Below are positions 1-6,193 of a DNA stretch of 64,000 bases, in pieces. The stretch is from CAG-411 sp963643465 (GTDB taxonomy: Bacteria; Bacillota; Clostridia; Lachnospirales; Lachnospiraceae). Below the pieces are notes generated by a model. That model saw only the letters and a program-made list of their open reading frames with translations, had not been told where the DNA came from and did not search any database. The stretch spans positions 19,574 through 83,573 of the forward strand of contig CAVIJT010000013.1 of NCBI GenBank assembly GCA_963643465.1. Reading direction: 5' to 3'. Both the position numbers and the translations under genes were made by a program. Position 1 is the stretch's first letter. Every line of letters begins with the position of its first letter.

Positions 1-243
1 AGACTCAAGGGATGCTGTACCATAAGCTCTTAAACGCAATTTTTCCTTGTACATTGGATTTGGTTTTTGAACGGAACGAGTAATCAAAAGGTTATCTGGT
101 GTATCATAATAAATATTACTAATGGTATGTTTTCCAAATTCATCTACTTCCATGTAGTTTAATAAATCCTCGATAAACGCCTCATATTTCTCCTCTGAAA
201 GTTTATACTTCTTCTCAACTCGGTTAAATACTGTCTGTGCCAT
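1..243 (-). CDS. VTC-domain protein (polyphosphate polymerase-like), partial
   Basis: The gene starts inside the window (ATG at 241-243, preceded by an AAAGGGG ribosome site) and runs off the left edge, so only the first 81 residues are visible. They contain FNRVEKKY, then ISNIYYDTPDNLLITRS and YKEKLRLRAYG, the N-terminal signature of the VTC / triphosphate-tunnel superfamily that makes or binds polyphosphate. In the family these basic and acidic residues line the tunnel and bind metal-nucleotide. In Clostridia such genes often travel with CotH-kinase and DUF4956 genes; a CotH gene is present about 9.6 kb away here but not adjacent. The family call is firm; activity and substrate are inference because most of the protein lies outside the window. 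Confidence 0.85.
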   Translation of the reverse strand, partial: MAQTVFNRVEKKYKLSEEKYEAFIEDLLNYMEVDEFGKHTISNIYYDTPDNLLITRSVQKPNPMYKEKLRLRAYGTASLES

Positions 244-290
244 AAAAATCAAACCCCTTTCTTGTAAATTGCGTAATTGTTAAAAAATCA

Positions 291-385
291 TAAGAAACAT
301 GTTTTGCCAGTTTCTCAGATTATCGCGGTGTTCGTCAAATCTTCATGCAAGCACTGGATTTTCCTCACTACTCGCGTAAACAAAA
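291..385 (-). repeat. Dispersed intergenic element, copy A
   Basis: Read on the minus strand it begins a few bases after the stop codon of the anti-sigma gene with GCGAGTAGTGAGGAAA, continues through CAGTGCTTGCA, GACGAACACCGCGATAATCT and GAGAAACTGGC, and ends in ATGTTTCTTATG. The central part is clearly related to copy B (3342-3415) and the 3' end to copy C (5411-5449). The 5' GTAGTGAGGAAA module is shared with copy D (5823-5864). No ORF is conserved among copies, so it is treated as a noncoding repeat. Confidence 0.6.
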
Positions 386-386
386 G

Positions 387-1685
387 TTACTTTCTTCCTT
401 CATCGTCTGGATATCTTGGGTACCCTGGATAATCAGGATACCTTGGATATCTTGGTGTATCCGGATAATGAGTATGTTCCGGATGCCCTCTTCTATCTTC
501 TGCGGCACTGGTAGGTTCCGGTGCCGATGTTACACTTGGATTAGCTGTACTTGAGGTATTATCAGATTCACTTCTGTCTGCATTTTCTCCTCTTTGTTGA
601 GACCCCTCAGGCTCTCTTTGATTATTTTGCTGATTTTGATTCTCCTGATTTTTCTTATCACTATCTGATTTTGGAGCAGTTGTAGCTTTCGGAGCATTGG
701 TAACTGTATACTGTTTTCCAGAACCATTGGTACTCTCCTGCTTAGCTGTACGATTACTCTGGGAAGTATTATTTTGATTATTATTCTTATTAGAACTATT
801 TGTATTTTCAGAAACTTCCCCATTACCAGAAGGTTTCTTTTTCTCCTCCGTTCCATTAGGTTCCGAAGGTTTCTTTGGTGCTGGAACATCATGGAATTTT
901 GCTGGTTGCTCAAAAGAAGACATATCTACACTTTCTTTTCTTGCCGTTTCCACAATTTCATTTATTCTCATAGCCGCCAAATCTTTTTCCGAAAAATCCT
1001 GATTTTTCAATGCCATATTTTTAATTAAAGTTGCCTTTCCATCGGAAATATGAAGCTCTTTCGCAAGTCGCTCTACCTCTTTATCACCTCTTGGAATCTG
1101 CTGGCTAATGATTTCACCATAAACTTCTTCTTTCCCCATTGCGGTAGAAATATCTTGGGATAAGTCTTCCATAAGCCCTTCCGCATTGGAAGCATCTCCC
1201 GTATCCACAGAAACAAGAATGGCATTTGCTTCATCTGTTGTTAAATATCCAGCATTCACAAGCTCCAATATGGTTTCCGTCACTACTTCATCCAATTGCC
1301 GATGTTTAGGCGAGGACAAGGCATCTACTACTTTTTTTCCATCTGCATTTAATCCTGTTATGGAGAGAATTTCCTCCTGACGATTAATACAAATTTGAAT
1401 GCTTGGATTTACGTCTAAATTTATTGTGGTATACACCGCGTAATTTTCATACCATTGAAAACCAAAAAAGCACAAAATACACGCTGCTAAAACAGATAGG
1501 CTTGTAATCCATGTTCTGGCAACAGCCTTCTTTTTTCGGGAAGGCAAAGGATTGTTGGGAAGAGGATACTCGTCTTTACTTGCCTGTGACGCTCTTTCCC
1601 ATATTGCATCAAAGCAGTCAGGAGTGATTTGCTCCACTGCCTGCTTGGTATGTTGCAAAATCTGCTTTTCCTGCATAGGTTTCAT
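387..1685 (-). CDS. RsgI-family anti-sigma factor, membrane anchored, with Pro/Tyr-rich tail
   Basis: A 432-residue single-pass membrane protein. Residues 1-57 form a cytoplasmic N-terminus, residues 58-76 a membrane helix, and residues 84-230 the extracellular RsgI-type domain (VYTTINLDVNPSIQICIN, then the EEILSITGLNADGKKVV stretch typical of this family). From about residue 285 the chain becomes a low-complexity Asn/Gln/Ser/Thr-rich stalk that ends in repeated RYP/DYP units. Its ATG overlaps the TGA of the sigma-factor gene (ATGA), so the pair is translationally coupled and the product is predicted to hold that sigma factor at the membrane. RsgI proteins usually pair with SigI; here the partner is ECF-like. 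The tail carries no recognisable carbohydrate-binding module. The ligand is unknown. Confidence 0.85.
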   Translation of the reverse strand: MKPMQEKQILQHTKQAVEQITPDCFDAIWERASQASKDEYPLPNNPLPSRKKKAVARTWITSLSVLAACILCFFGFQWYENYAVYTTINLDVNPSIQICINRQEEILSITGLNADGKKVVDALSSPKHRQLDEVVTETILELVNAGYLTTDEANAILVSVDTGDASNAEGLMEDLSQDISTAMGKEEVYGEIISQQIPRGDKEVERLAKELHISDGKATLIKNMALKNQDFSEKDLAAMRINEIVETARKESVDMSSFEQPAKFHDVPAPKKPSEPNGTEEKKKPSGNGEVSENTNSSNKNNNQNNTSQSNRTAKQESTNGSGKQYTVTNAPKATTAPKSDSDKKNQENQNQQNNQREPEGSQQRGENADRSESDNTSSTANPSVTSAPEPTSAAEDRRGHPEHTHYPDTPRYPRYPDYPGYPRYPDDEGRK

Positions 1686-2266
1686 TCCTTTCCATTCTTC
1701 ATCAATTCGTGCTGCAATTTTTTTATCGCCCGTCGATATTTTGAAAGAACAGTAGCAAGTGGCTTATCTAAAAGCTGTGCGATTTCCCGATGTTTAAAAC
1801 CGTTTACCGCATGAAGAAGTACAATGGTACGTTCTTCCTCTGCCAACACCTGAAAAGCACTAATCAATACCATACGGTCTTCTGCGTGATTAATATCAGA
1901 AAAATCAACGGATACCTGAAGGGTATCAAAATCCTGATAAGACGATTTTTTCAAATCTCTCAGCCGCATCAATGCAAGATTCCTTGCAATGGTAAATATC
2001 CATGCCAACGGTTTACCCTGATCTTCATATCGGTCTGCATGCAATCGGACACGAATATACGTTTCCTGAAGTAAATCCTCTGCATCTTCCCGATTTCGAA
2101 CGATAGATAGAAGAAAAACATAAACGCTTTGAGAAGTTTCCTGATAAAGAAACTGGAACGCTTCCTTATTACCATCTGCAATGCGTTGAAAAAGCGCAGT
2201 ATCTACTTCAATTATTTGTTCTGTAGACTGCGTTGTTTCTCCATTGCCTGGCAATAAACTTTGCAT
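1682..2266 (-). CDS. ECF-type RNA polymerase sigma factor
   Basis: A 194-residue sigma-70 family protein with region 2 at about residues 25-100 (NREDAEDLLQETYIRV, then PLAWIFTIARNLALMRLRD, which contact the -10 box and core enzyme) and region 4 at about residues 135-190 (HREIAQLLDKPLATVLSKYR, the -35-binding helix-turn-helix). Regions 1.1 and 3 are absent, as in ECF factors. The ATG follows an AGGGGGAG ribosome site. The stop overlaps the start of the RsgI-like gene, so anti-sigma and sigma are made together. I see no confident autoregulatory promoter; weak -10-like hexamers lie near 2309. The target regulon is unknown, although the RsgI partner suggests an envelope or extracellular polysaccharide signal. 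Confidence 0.88.
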   Translation of the reverse strand: MQSLLPGNGETTQSTEQIIEVDTALFQRIADGNKEAFQFLYQETSQSVYVFLLSIVRNREDAEDLLQETYIRVRLHADRYEDQGKPLAWIFTIARNLALMRLRDLKKSSYQDFDTLQVSVDFSDINHAEDRMVLISAFQVLAEEERTIVLLHAVNGFKHREIAQLLDKPLATVLSKYRRAIKKLQHELMKNGKE

Positions 2267-2281
2267 TTTGTTCTCCCCCTT

Positions 2282-2658
2282 TGTTATAACCAGATACCAA
2301 TTACTCTACTATACCCGCTTTGTAACTGTACAAACACTCAATCTTTATGCGTTCGCCCGGTATCACTAAATTAATGTAGCAAAAATACATTTTATTGCAT
2401 AAATTGAAAAAATATCTGCATATTTTAAAACAGATATTCACTTAAATGGAATGAACCATCCTTCAAGCAAAAGTAAAACTCTTTTGTAGCTGTCCAGTCT
2501 GGAAAGCCACTTATTCTTTGCATATAGTGCTTTTGCATTATATCATGATTTTTATAAAAAAGCTACAGAAATTTTACAAAAATATTACATTTATGGTGTT
2601 AATTGTAAATATTTGCTGAATCATTGCAAAAAGAAACTCGCAAATTTTACTTTATGTA
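2282..2658. other. Intergenic region without a recognisable gene
   Basis: AT-rich DNA between the sigma-factor start and the cysC terminator. It should carry the promoter of the sigma/anti-sigma pair. I found no ORF with a ribosome site, no RNA fold I recognise and no strong TTGACA/TATAAT pair. Confidence 0.5.
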
Positions 2659-2704
2659 TAAAGAAAGCTGCCGCCTACATTTGAAACAAACATTAGCGAC
2701 AGCT
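2659..2704 (-). terminator. Probable intrinsic terminator of cysC
   Basis: On the minus strand AGCTGTCGC (2704-2696) can pair with GCGGCAGCT (2674-2666), with one U-G pair and a 21-nt loop, followed by TTCTTTAT. It lies 12 bases after the cysC stop. The U tract is short, so strength is uncertain. Confidence 0.55.
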
Positions 2705-2715
2705 AAAATAATATA

Positions 2716-3291
2716 TTATATTCTTTCTAAGATTGCATCAAGTAAAGTATTCACACAAGTATCTACATCCGAATGCTCTGTATCTAAAACTAAATCCGGG
2801 TGAGTTGGAATTTCATAAGGAGAACCCTTTCCGGTAAAATTCTTAATGTCCTTCTTATATAATCCCTTAGGATCTCTGCTTGCACACACTTCAAAATCTG
2901 CTTTTACATGCACTTCCAAGAAACGATCTGCTCCGATTTTCTCTCGTGCCTTATCTCTCATTTCTTGAAAAGGTGTAATAAAAGATACCAAAGTAATCAC
3001 ACCAGCATCTTGAAACAATTTTGCCACTTCTGTAACACGACGAATGTTTTCCATTCTCTCTTCTTTGGAAAATCCAAGTCCAGCATTGATTCCATGACGT
3101 ATATTATCGCCATCTAACACATATGCAATCTTGCCCATAGCAAACAAACGCTTCTCTGCCTCCATTGCGATGGTAGATTTACCAGAACCAGACAATCCGG
3201 TCAACCATACCACAAGACTTTTCTGTCCCATTCTCTCGCATCTTTCTTCATGTGTCACTTTCGCAGGCTGCCAAATAATGTTCTCATCCAT
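2716..3291 (-). CDS. cysC: Adenylylsulfate (APS) kinase
   Basis: A 191-residue cytosolic kinase that phosphorylates APS to PAPS using ATP. It shows the P-loop GLSGSGKST, the DGDNIRHGINAGLGFS substrate segment, SFITPFQEMRDKAR, and DPKGLYKK near the C-terminal lid; the length is typical. The open frame extends upstream to 3402 but that part is the intergenic repeat copy B, so I take the ATG at 3289-3291, which has an AGAAAGGA site about 12 bases upstream. No ATP sulfurylase, PAPS reductase or sulfotransferase gene is nearby; dapB and dapA lie upstream on the same strand. Its PAPS could serve sulfate assimilation or sulfation of an exported polymer; the window does not decide this. Confidence 0.93.
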   Translation of the reverse strand: MDENIIWQPAKVTHEERCERMGQKSLVVWLTGLSGSGKSTIAMEAEKRLFAMGKIAYVLDGDNIRHGINAGLGFSKEERMENIRRVTEVAKLFQDAGVITLVSFITPFQEMRDKAREKIGADRFLEVHVKADFEVCASRDPKGLYKKDIKNFTGKGSPYEIPTHPDLVLDTEHSDVDTCVNTLLDAILERI

Positions 3292-3341
3292 TCTTTGTAG
3301 TCCATCCTTTCTTCTTTTACTTCCCTTCGTTTTCAATACTA

Positions 3342-3415
3342 AAAACACGCTTTGCGAATTTCTCAGATTATGGCGGTGCTGGTCAACTCTTCGTGCAAGC
3401 ACTCGACTTTCCTAT
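3342..3415 (-). repeat. Dispersed intergenic element, copy B
   Basis: Minus-strand reading starts TATAGGAAAGTCGAGTGC, then TTGCACGAAGAGTTGACC, AGCACCGCCATAATCTGAG, and ends AAATTCGCAAAGCGTGTTT. It is the copy closest to copy A in the middle and to copy C at the 3' end. It sits between dapB and cysC, just upstream of the cysC ribosome site. A shorter GCGTGTTT-ending fragment lies next to it near 3430-3460. Confidence 0.65.
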
Positions 3416-3503
3416 AAAATAAACAAATCTTGTAAACACGCACCATATTTTTCTATCAGCATATCTTACACTTGTGGCATGACTATGTCAGTTCCACAAA
3501 AAC

Positions 3504-4268
3504 TTATTCTGCCTCTGCAATCACGTCACGCATATCGTACATTCCAACCGTCTTTCCTTTTAAGAACTTAGCCGCAGCTACAGAACCTTTTGCAAAGACA
3601 GCCTTAGAATATGCAGTATGCTTAAATTCAATCACTTCATCGATTCCAGCAAAAATAATTTCATGCTCTCCCACAATTGTTCCACCACGAACAGCAGAAA
3701 GACCAAGTTCTTTCTTTCCTCTCTTTTCTCTCTTCTGGGAACGATCATAAATATATTCGTACTGATGATCCATTGCCTCGTTAATGGAATCTGCTAAAGC
3801 AAGTGCAGTTCCAGAAGGTGCATCCAACTTCTGATTATGGTGTTTTTCCACGATTTCCACATCATATCCAGCGGTAGCTAATACTTTTGCTGCATCCTGC
3901 ACCAATTTAAATAGTGTATTGATTCCCAATGACATATTGGCAGATTTCAAAACTGCGCTTATTTCGCTCAACTTTTGAATTCTTTGTAATTGTTCTTCAG
4001 AAAGACCAGTTGTACATACTACTACTGGCATCTTTTTCTCTTCACAGTAAGTAAGAAGTCCATCCATTGCTTTTGCTGAACAAAAATCAATAATTACATC
4101 CGCTTCCACATTACAATCTGCAATGTTAGTAAATACTGGATATCCATTATCACGATTATCTACAATATCAATTCCTGCAACGATTTCTGCATCCACATCT
4201 TCTTTTACGATCTTTGAGATTGTCTGTCCCATTGCTCCGTTGCATCCATGCATAATAATTCTCGTCAT
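3504..4268 (-). CDS. dapB: 4-hydroxy-tetrahydrodipicolinate reductase
   Basis: A 254-residue cytosolic enzyme that reduces hydroxy-tetrahydrodipicolinate with NAD(P)H, the second committed step of lysine and diaminopimelate synthesis. The N-terminal nucleotide-binding motif is MHGCNGAMGQ (family consensus GxxGxxG). The catalytic segment is VEKHHNQKLDAPSGTAL, with the two histidines and the lysine of the active site. Length is typical. It follows dapA by 44 bases on the same strand, so both are probably one transcript controlled by the lysine riboswitch upstream of dapA. Confidence 0.96.
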   Translation of the reverse strand: MTRIIMHGCNGAMGQTISKIVKEDVDAEIVAGIDIVDNRDNGYPVFTNIADCNVEADVIIDFCSAKAMDGLLTYCEEKKMPVVVCTTGLSEEQLQRIQKLSEISAVLKSANMSLGINTLFKLVQDAAKVLATAGYDVEIVEKHHNQKLDAPSGTALALADSINEAMDHQYEYIYDRSQKREKRGKKELGLSAVRGGTIVGEHEIIFAGIDEVIEFKHTAYSKAVFAKGSVAAAKFLKGKTVGMYDMRDVIAEAE

Positions 4269-4312
4269 CTGTTTCTCTCCTTTTCCTTTTTATCCCGCTA
4301 CTTCAATCACAT

Positions 4313-5200
4313 TTATGAAAGAATTCCCACTTTTTTCATCTCAGCCTCTAATAAAGCTGCTTTTTCCGAACTCATTTCTGTCAGTGGCATACGCAAAGTG
4401 CCTACGTTCATTCCCATCAAATTTAATGCTTTTTTCACAGGAATTGGATTCACCTCTGAGAATAACGTATGAATCAATGGCAAATATTTTAACTGCATAT
4501 CCAGACTTCCCTTTACATCTCCGTCTAAATATTTGGCTACAATATCATGTGTCTCTTTTGGCGCTACGTTTGATAATACCGAAATTACACCCAAACCTCC
4601 TAGAGAAAGAACCGGCACAATCTGGTCATCATTTCCGGAATATAAGTCAATCTTTCCATCTGTAAGCTGCATAATATTTGCTACCTGTGAAATATCTCCG
4701 CTTGCTTCCTTAATTCCTACAATGTTATCTACATTTTTCACTAATTCAGCAACTGTCTGTGGCTGAATGTTACAACCAGTTCTACTTGGCACATTATATA
4801 ATATAATAGGAAGTTTCACGCTATCTGCAACTGCTGAAAAATGTCCTACCAATCCCTTTTGTGTTGCCTTATTATAGTATGGACTAACTACCAAAAGTCC
4901 ATCCGCACCATATTCTTCTGCCTTCTGTGAAAGATAGATTGCTGTCTCTGTACAGTTGGAGCCAGTTCCTGCAATTACTGGAATTCTCTTCTTAGTAAAT
5001 TCCACACATGCCTTAACTGTTGCCAAATGCTCTTCATGAGACTGTGTTGCTGCCTCTCCTGTGGTTCCACAAATAATAATGGAGTCTGTACCATTCTTTA
5101 TATGAAACTCCACCAATTCTTCTAATTTATCGTAATCAACACTTAAATCTTCTTTCATAGGTGTAACTAAAGCAACACCCGCACCTTTAAAAATAGCCAT
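4313..5200 (-). CDS. dapA: 4-hydroxy-tetrahydrodipicolinate synthase
   Basis: A 295-residue (beta/alpha)8 aldolase that condenses pyruvate with aspartate semialdehyde. The Schiff-base lysine lies in IVGIKEASGD, the catalytic tyrosine in IILYNVPSRTG, and the CGTTGE motif that binds pyruvate near residue 45. The ATG follows an AAGGAGGAATTAGG site. The mRNA leader is about 480 nt and contains a lysine riboswitch with a terminator hairpin, then a copy of the dispersed intergenic element. It leads into dapB. Confidence 0.97.
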   Translation of the reverse strand: MAIFKGAGVALVTPMKEDLSVDYDKLEELVEFHIKNGTDSIIICGTTGEAATQSHEEHLATVKACVEFTKKRIPVIAGTGSNCTETAIYLSQKAEEYGADGLLVVSPYYNKATQKGLVGHFSAVADSVKLPIILYNVPSRTGCNIQPQTVAELVKNVDNIVGIKEASGDISQVANIMQLTDGKIDLYSGNDDQIVPVLSLGGLGVISVLSNVAPKETHDIVAKYLDGDVKGSLDMQLKYLPLIHTLFSEVNPIPVKKALNLMGMNVGTLRMPLTEMSSEKAALLEAEMKKVGILS

Positions 5201-5410
5201 CCTAATTCCTCCTTAAGCTCTACATCTGCAATTTTTAAGTTCCATGCCCTTGACAGGTAATTGACCAATACACTGTTAAAACAAACAATTTTTATCCTGT
5301 CTACTGACATATGCTATGAGCCGATTGCAATTTGTGTATATGAAGTAATGGTTACATTATTATATCCAATTTTCATTCATCCTGTTCCATCCTATACTTA
5401 TAAAATAATC

Positions 5411-5449
5411 ACAAGAAACACGCTTTGCGAATTTCTCAGATTATAGCGT
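5411..5449 (-). repeat. Dispersed intergenic element, copy C, in the dapA leader
   Basis: On the minus strand it starts immediately after the U tract of the riboswitch terminator: ACGCTATAATCTGAGAAA, TTCGCAAAGCGTGTTTCTTG. The ATAATCTGAGAAATTCGCAA stretch is identical to copy B. Transcripts that read through the terminator carry it in the dapA leader. Confidence 0.65.
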
Positions 5450-5483
5450 AAAAAAAGGATTAGCATAGATTTATGCTAATCCC
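5450..5483 (-). terminator. Riboswitch expression-platform terminator of dapA
   Basis: Minus-strand GGGATTAGCATAAA and TCTATGCTAATCC form a 12-13 bp stem followed by seven T residues. It directly follows the lysine aptamer, so ligand-bound RNA should terminate here. Confidence 0.9.
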
Positions 5484-5484
5484 G

Positions 5485-5680
5485 GATAGTCTCACAACTC
5501 TAACAATCTTTCGTAGCACTCCATCACTTTCGTCGATGACAGTCGCATACTTATTCAATATACGCCCAGCCGCAAAGCCTCAGGTTCTTTGCAACTTCGG
5601 CATGTTCCCCTTTCCACTTCATTCTTCTGTTCCTGAAACATCCTGAATGTACTGATGAAACACGCGCCTCTACCTTCTTT
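5485..5680 (-). promoter_or_regulatory. Lysine riboswitch (L-box) upstream of dapA
   Basis: The minus strand shows the conserved aptamer blocks in order: AGGTAGAGGCGCG at the start, AGTA, GGGGAACATGCCGAAG, GCGGCTGGGCG, TGCGACTGTCATCG and GGAGTGCTACG. These are the characteristic core segments of the five-helix lysine aptamer. A terminator hairpin follows, and dapA-dapB lie downstream. Lysine binding is therefore predicted to lower transcription of lysine biosynthesis. Confidence 0.94.
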
Positions 5681-5683
5681 ATT

Positions 5684-5713
5684 ATCCTATCACGATACCT
5701 TGTCCTTTGTCAA
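5684..5713 (-). promoter_or_regulatory. Promoter of the lysine riboswitch-dapA transcript
   Basis: Minus strand: TTGACA (5713-5708), 18-base spacer, TAGGAT (5689-5684). It lies just upstream of the aptamer, placing the start of transcription at about 5677. Confidence 0.7.
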
Positions 5714-5735
5714 TAAATATATTCCCTACTAAACT

Positions 5736-5784
5736 GGATAATCGTAACAGTTCAGCCATATAGCTAAACTGTTACGGATAATCC
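5736..5784. repeat. Near-perfect intergenic palindrome
   Basis: CGTAACAGTTCAGC and GCTAAACTGTTACG form a 14-bp stem (one mismatch on plus, a U-G pair on minus) around a 6-base loop, with GGATAAT-like flanks on both sides. There is no T run, so it is not an ordinary terminator. It lies between the dapA promoter and the tRNA terminator. Confidence 0.6.
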
Positions 5785-5822
5785 TTCCGTAGCAATCTCC
5801 TAATAATTTACCTAAAATCAAT

Positions 5823-5864
5823 TATGAGAAACGCACTTTTGAAGTTTCCTCACTACTAGCGAAA
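5823..5864 (-). repeat. Dispersed intergenic element, copy D
   Basis: Minus strand: directly after the T run of the tRNA-Leu terminator comes CGCTAGTAGTGAGGAAACTT, then CAAAAGTGCGTTTCTCATAA. The 5' module matches copy A and the 3' module resembles the GCGTGTTTCTTG end of copies B and C. Confidence 0.5.
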
Positions 5865-5894
5865 AAAAGAGACTGTCCTAAGGACAGCCTCTCT
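5862..5894 (-). terminator. Terminator of tRNA-Leu
   Basis: Minus strand AGAGGCTGTCC and GGACAGTCTCT form an 11-bp stem with one wobble, followed by TTTTTTT. It is 29 bases past the tRNA 3' end. Confidence 0.85.
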
Positions 5895-5922
5895 TTTCGT
5901 TCAAACAAATACTCAAAGTATA

Positions 5923-6006
5923 TGCACACAGAGGGACTTGAACCCTCACCCCTGTTACAGGACATGGACCTGAACCATGCGCGTCTGCCAATTCCGCCAT
6001 GCGTGC
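5923..6006 (-). tRNA. tRNA-Leu (anticodon CAG)
   Basis: The 84-nt cloverleaf reads from 6006 down. Acceptor GCACGCA pairs with TGTGTGC (one G-U) and is followed by discriminator A. The anticodon arm is CATGG-TTCAGGT-CCATG, giving anticodon CAG. The long variable arm (TGTCCTGTAACAGGGG region) and the T arm with GGTTCAAGTCC are class II leucine features. The CCA end is not encoded (ATA follows). Confidence 0.95.
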
Positions 6007-6026
6007 AGAGCCTTTCAGCACTTTTC

Positions 6027-6055
6027 ATTGTAGCACAGCCACTGTTTGATGTAAA
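6027..6055 (-). promoter_or_regulatory. Promoter of tRNA-Leu
   Basis: Minus strand: TTTACA (6055-6050), 17-base spacer, TACAAT (6032-6027), about 20 bases upstream of the tRNA 5' end. Confidence 0.8.
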
Positions 6056-6120
6056 GGAAAAATTTCGCAACTACCATCTAAACAGTAACACCAAAACTAC
6101 ATTATTTTTTTCTGAAACAT

Positions 6121-6160
6121 AAAAGCAAGAAATCCCCCTATAGAGAACTTTCTTGCTTTT
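6121..6160. terminator. Terminator after the alkaline phosphatase gene
   Basis: AAAAGCAAGAAA and TTTCTTGCTTTT form a perfect 12-bp stem with a 16-base loop and flanking T/A tracts. It is 34 bases past the stop of the 6194-9697 gene and upstream of the tRNA promoter. Confidence 0.8.
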
Positions 6161-6193
6161 ACATTGTATATATGATTCTTTATCAAATCTGCA

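Noticed and set aside
530..1028. Additional open frames on both strands over the anti-sigma gene's low-complexity region
   Set aside because: They are shadows of the Asn/Gln-rich stalk; no independent start signals.
3292..3402. N-terminal extension of CysC to 228 residues
   Set aside because: The extra 37 codons lie within or beside dispersed element copy B, and a good ribosome site serves the internal ATG at 3291.
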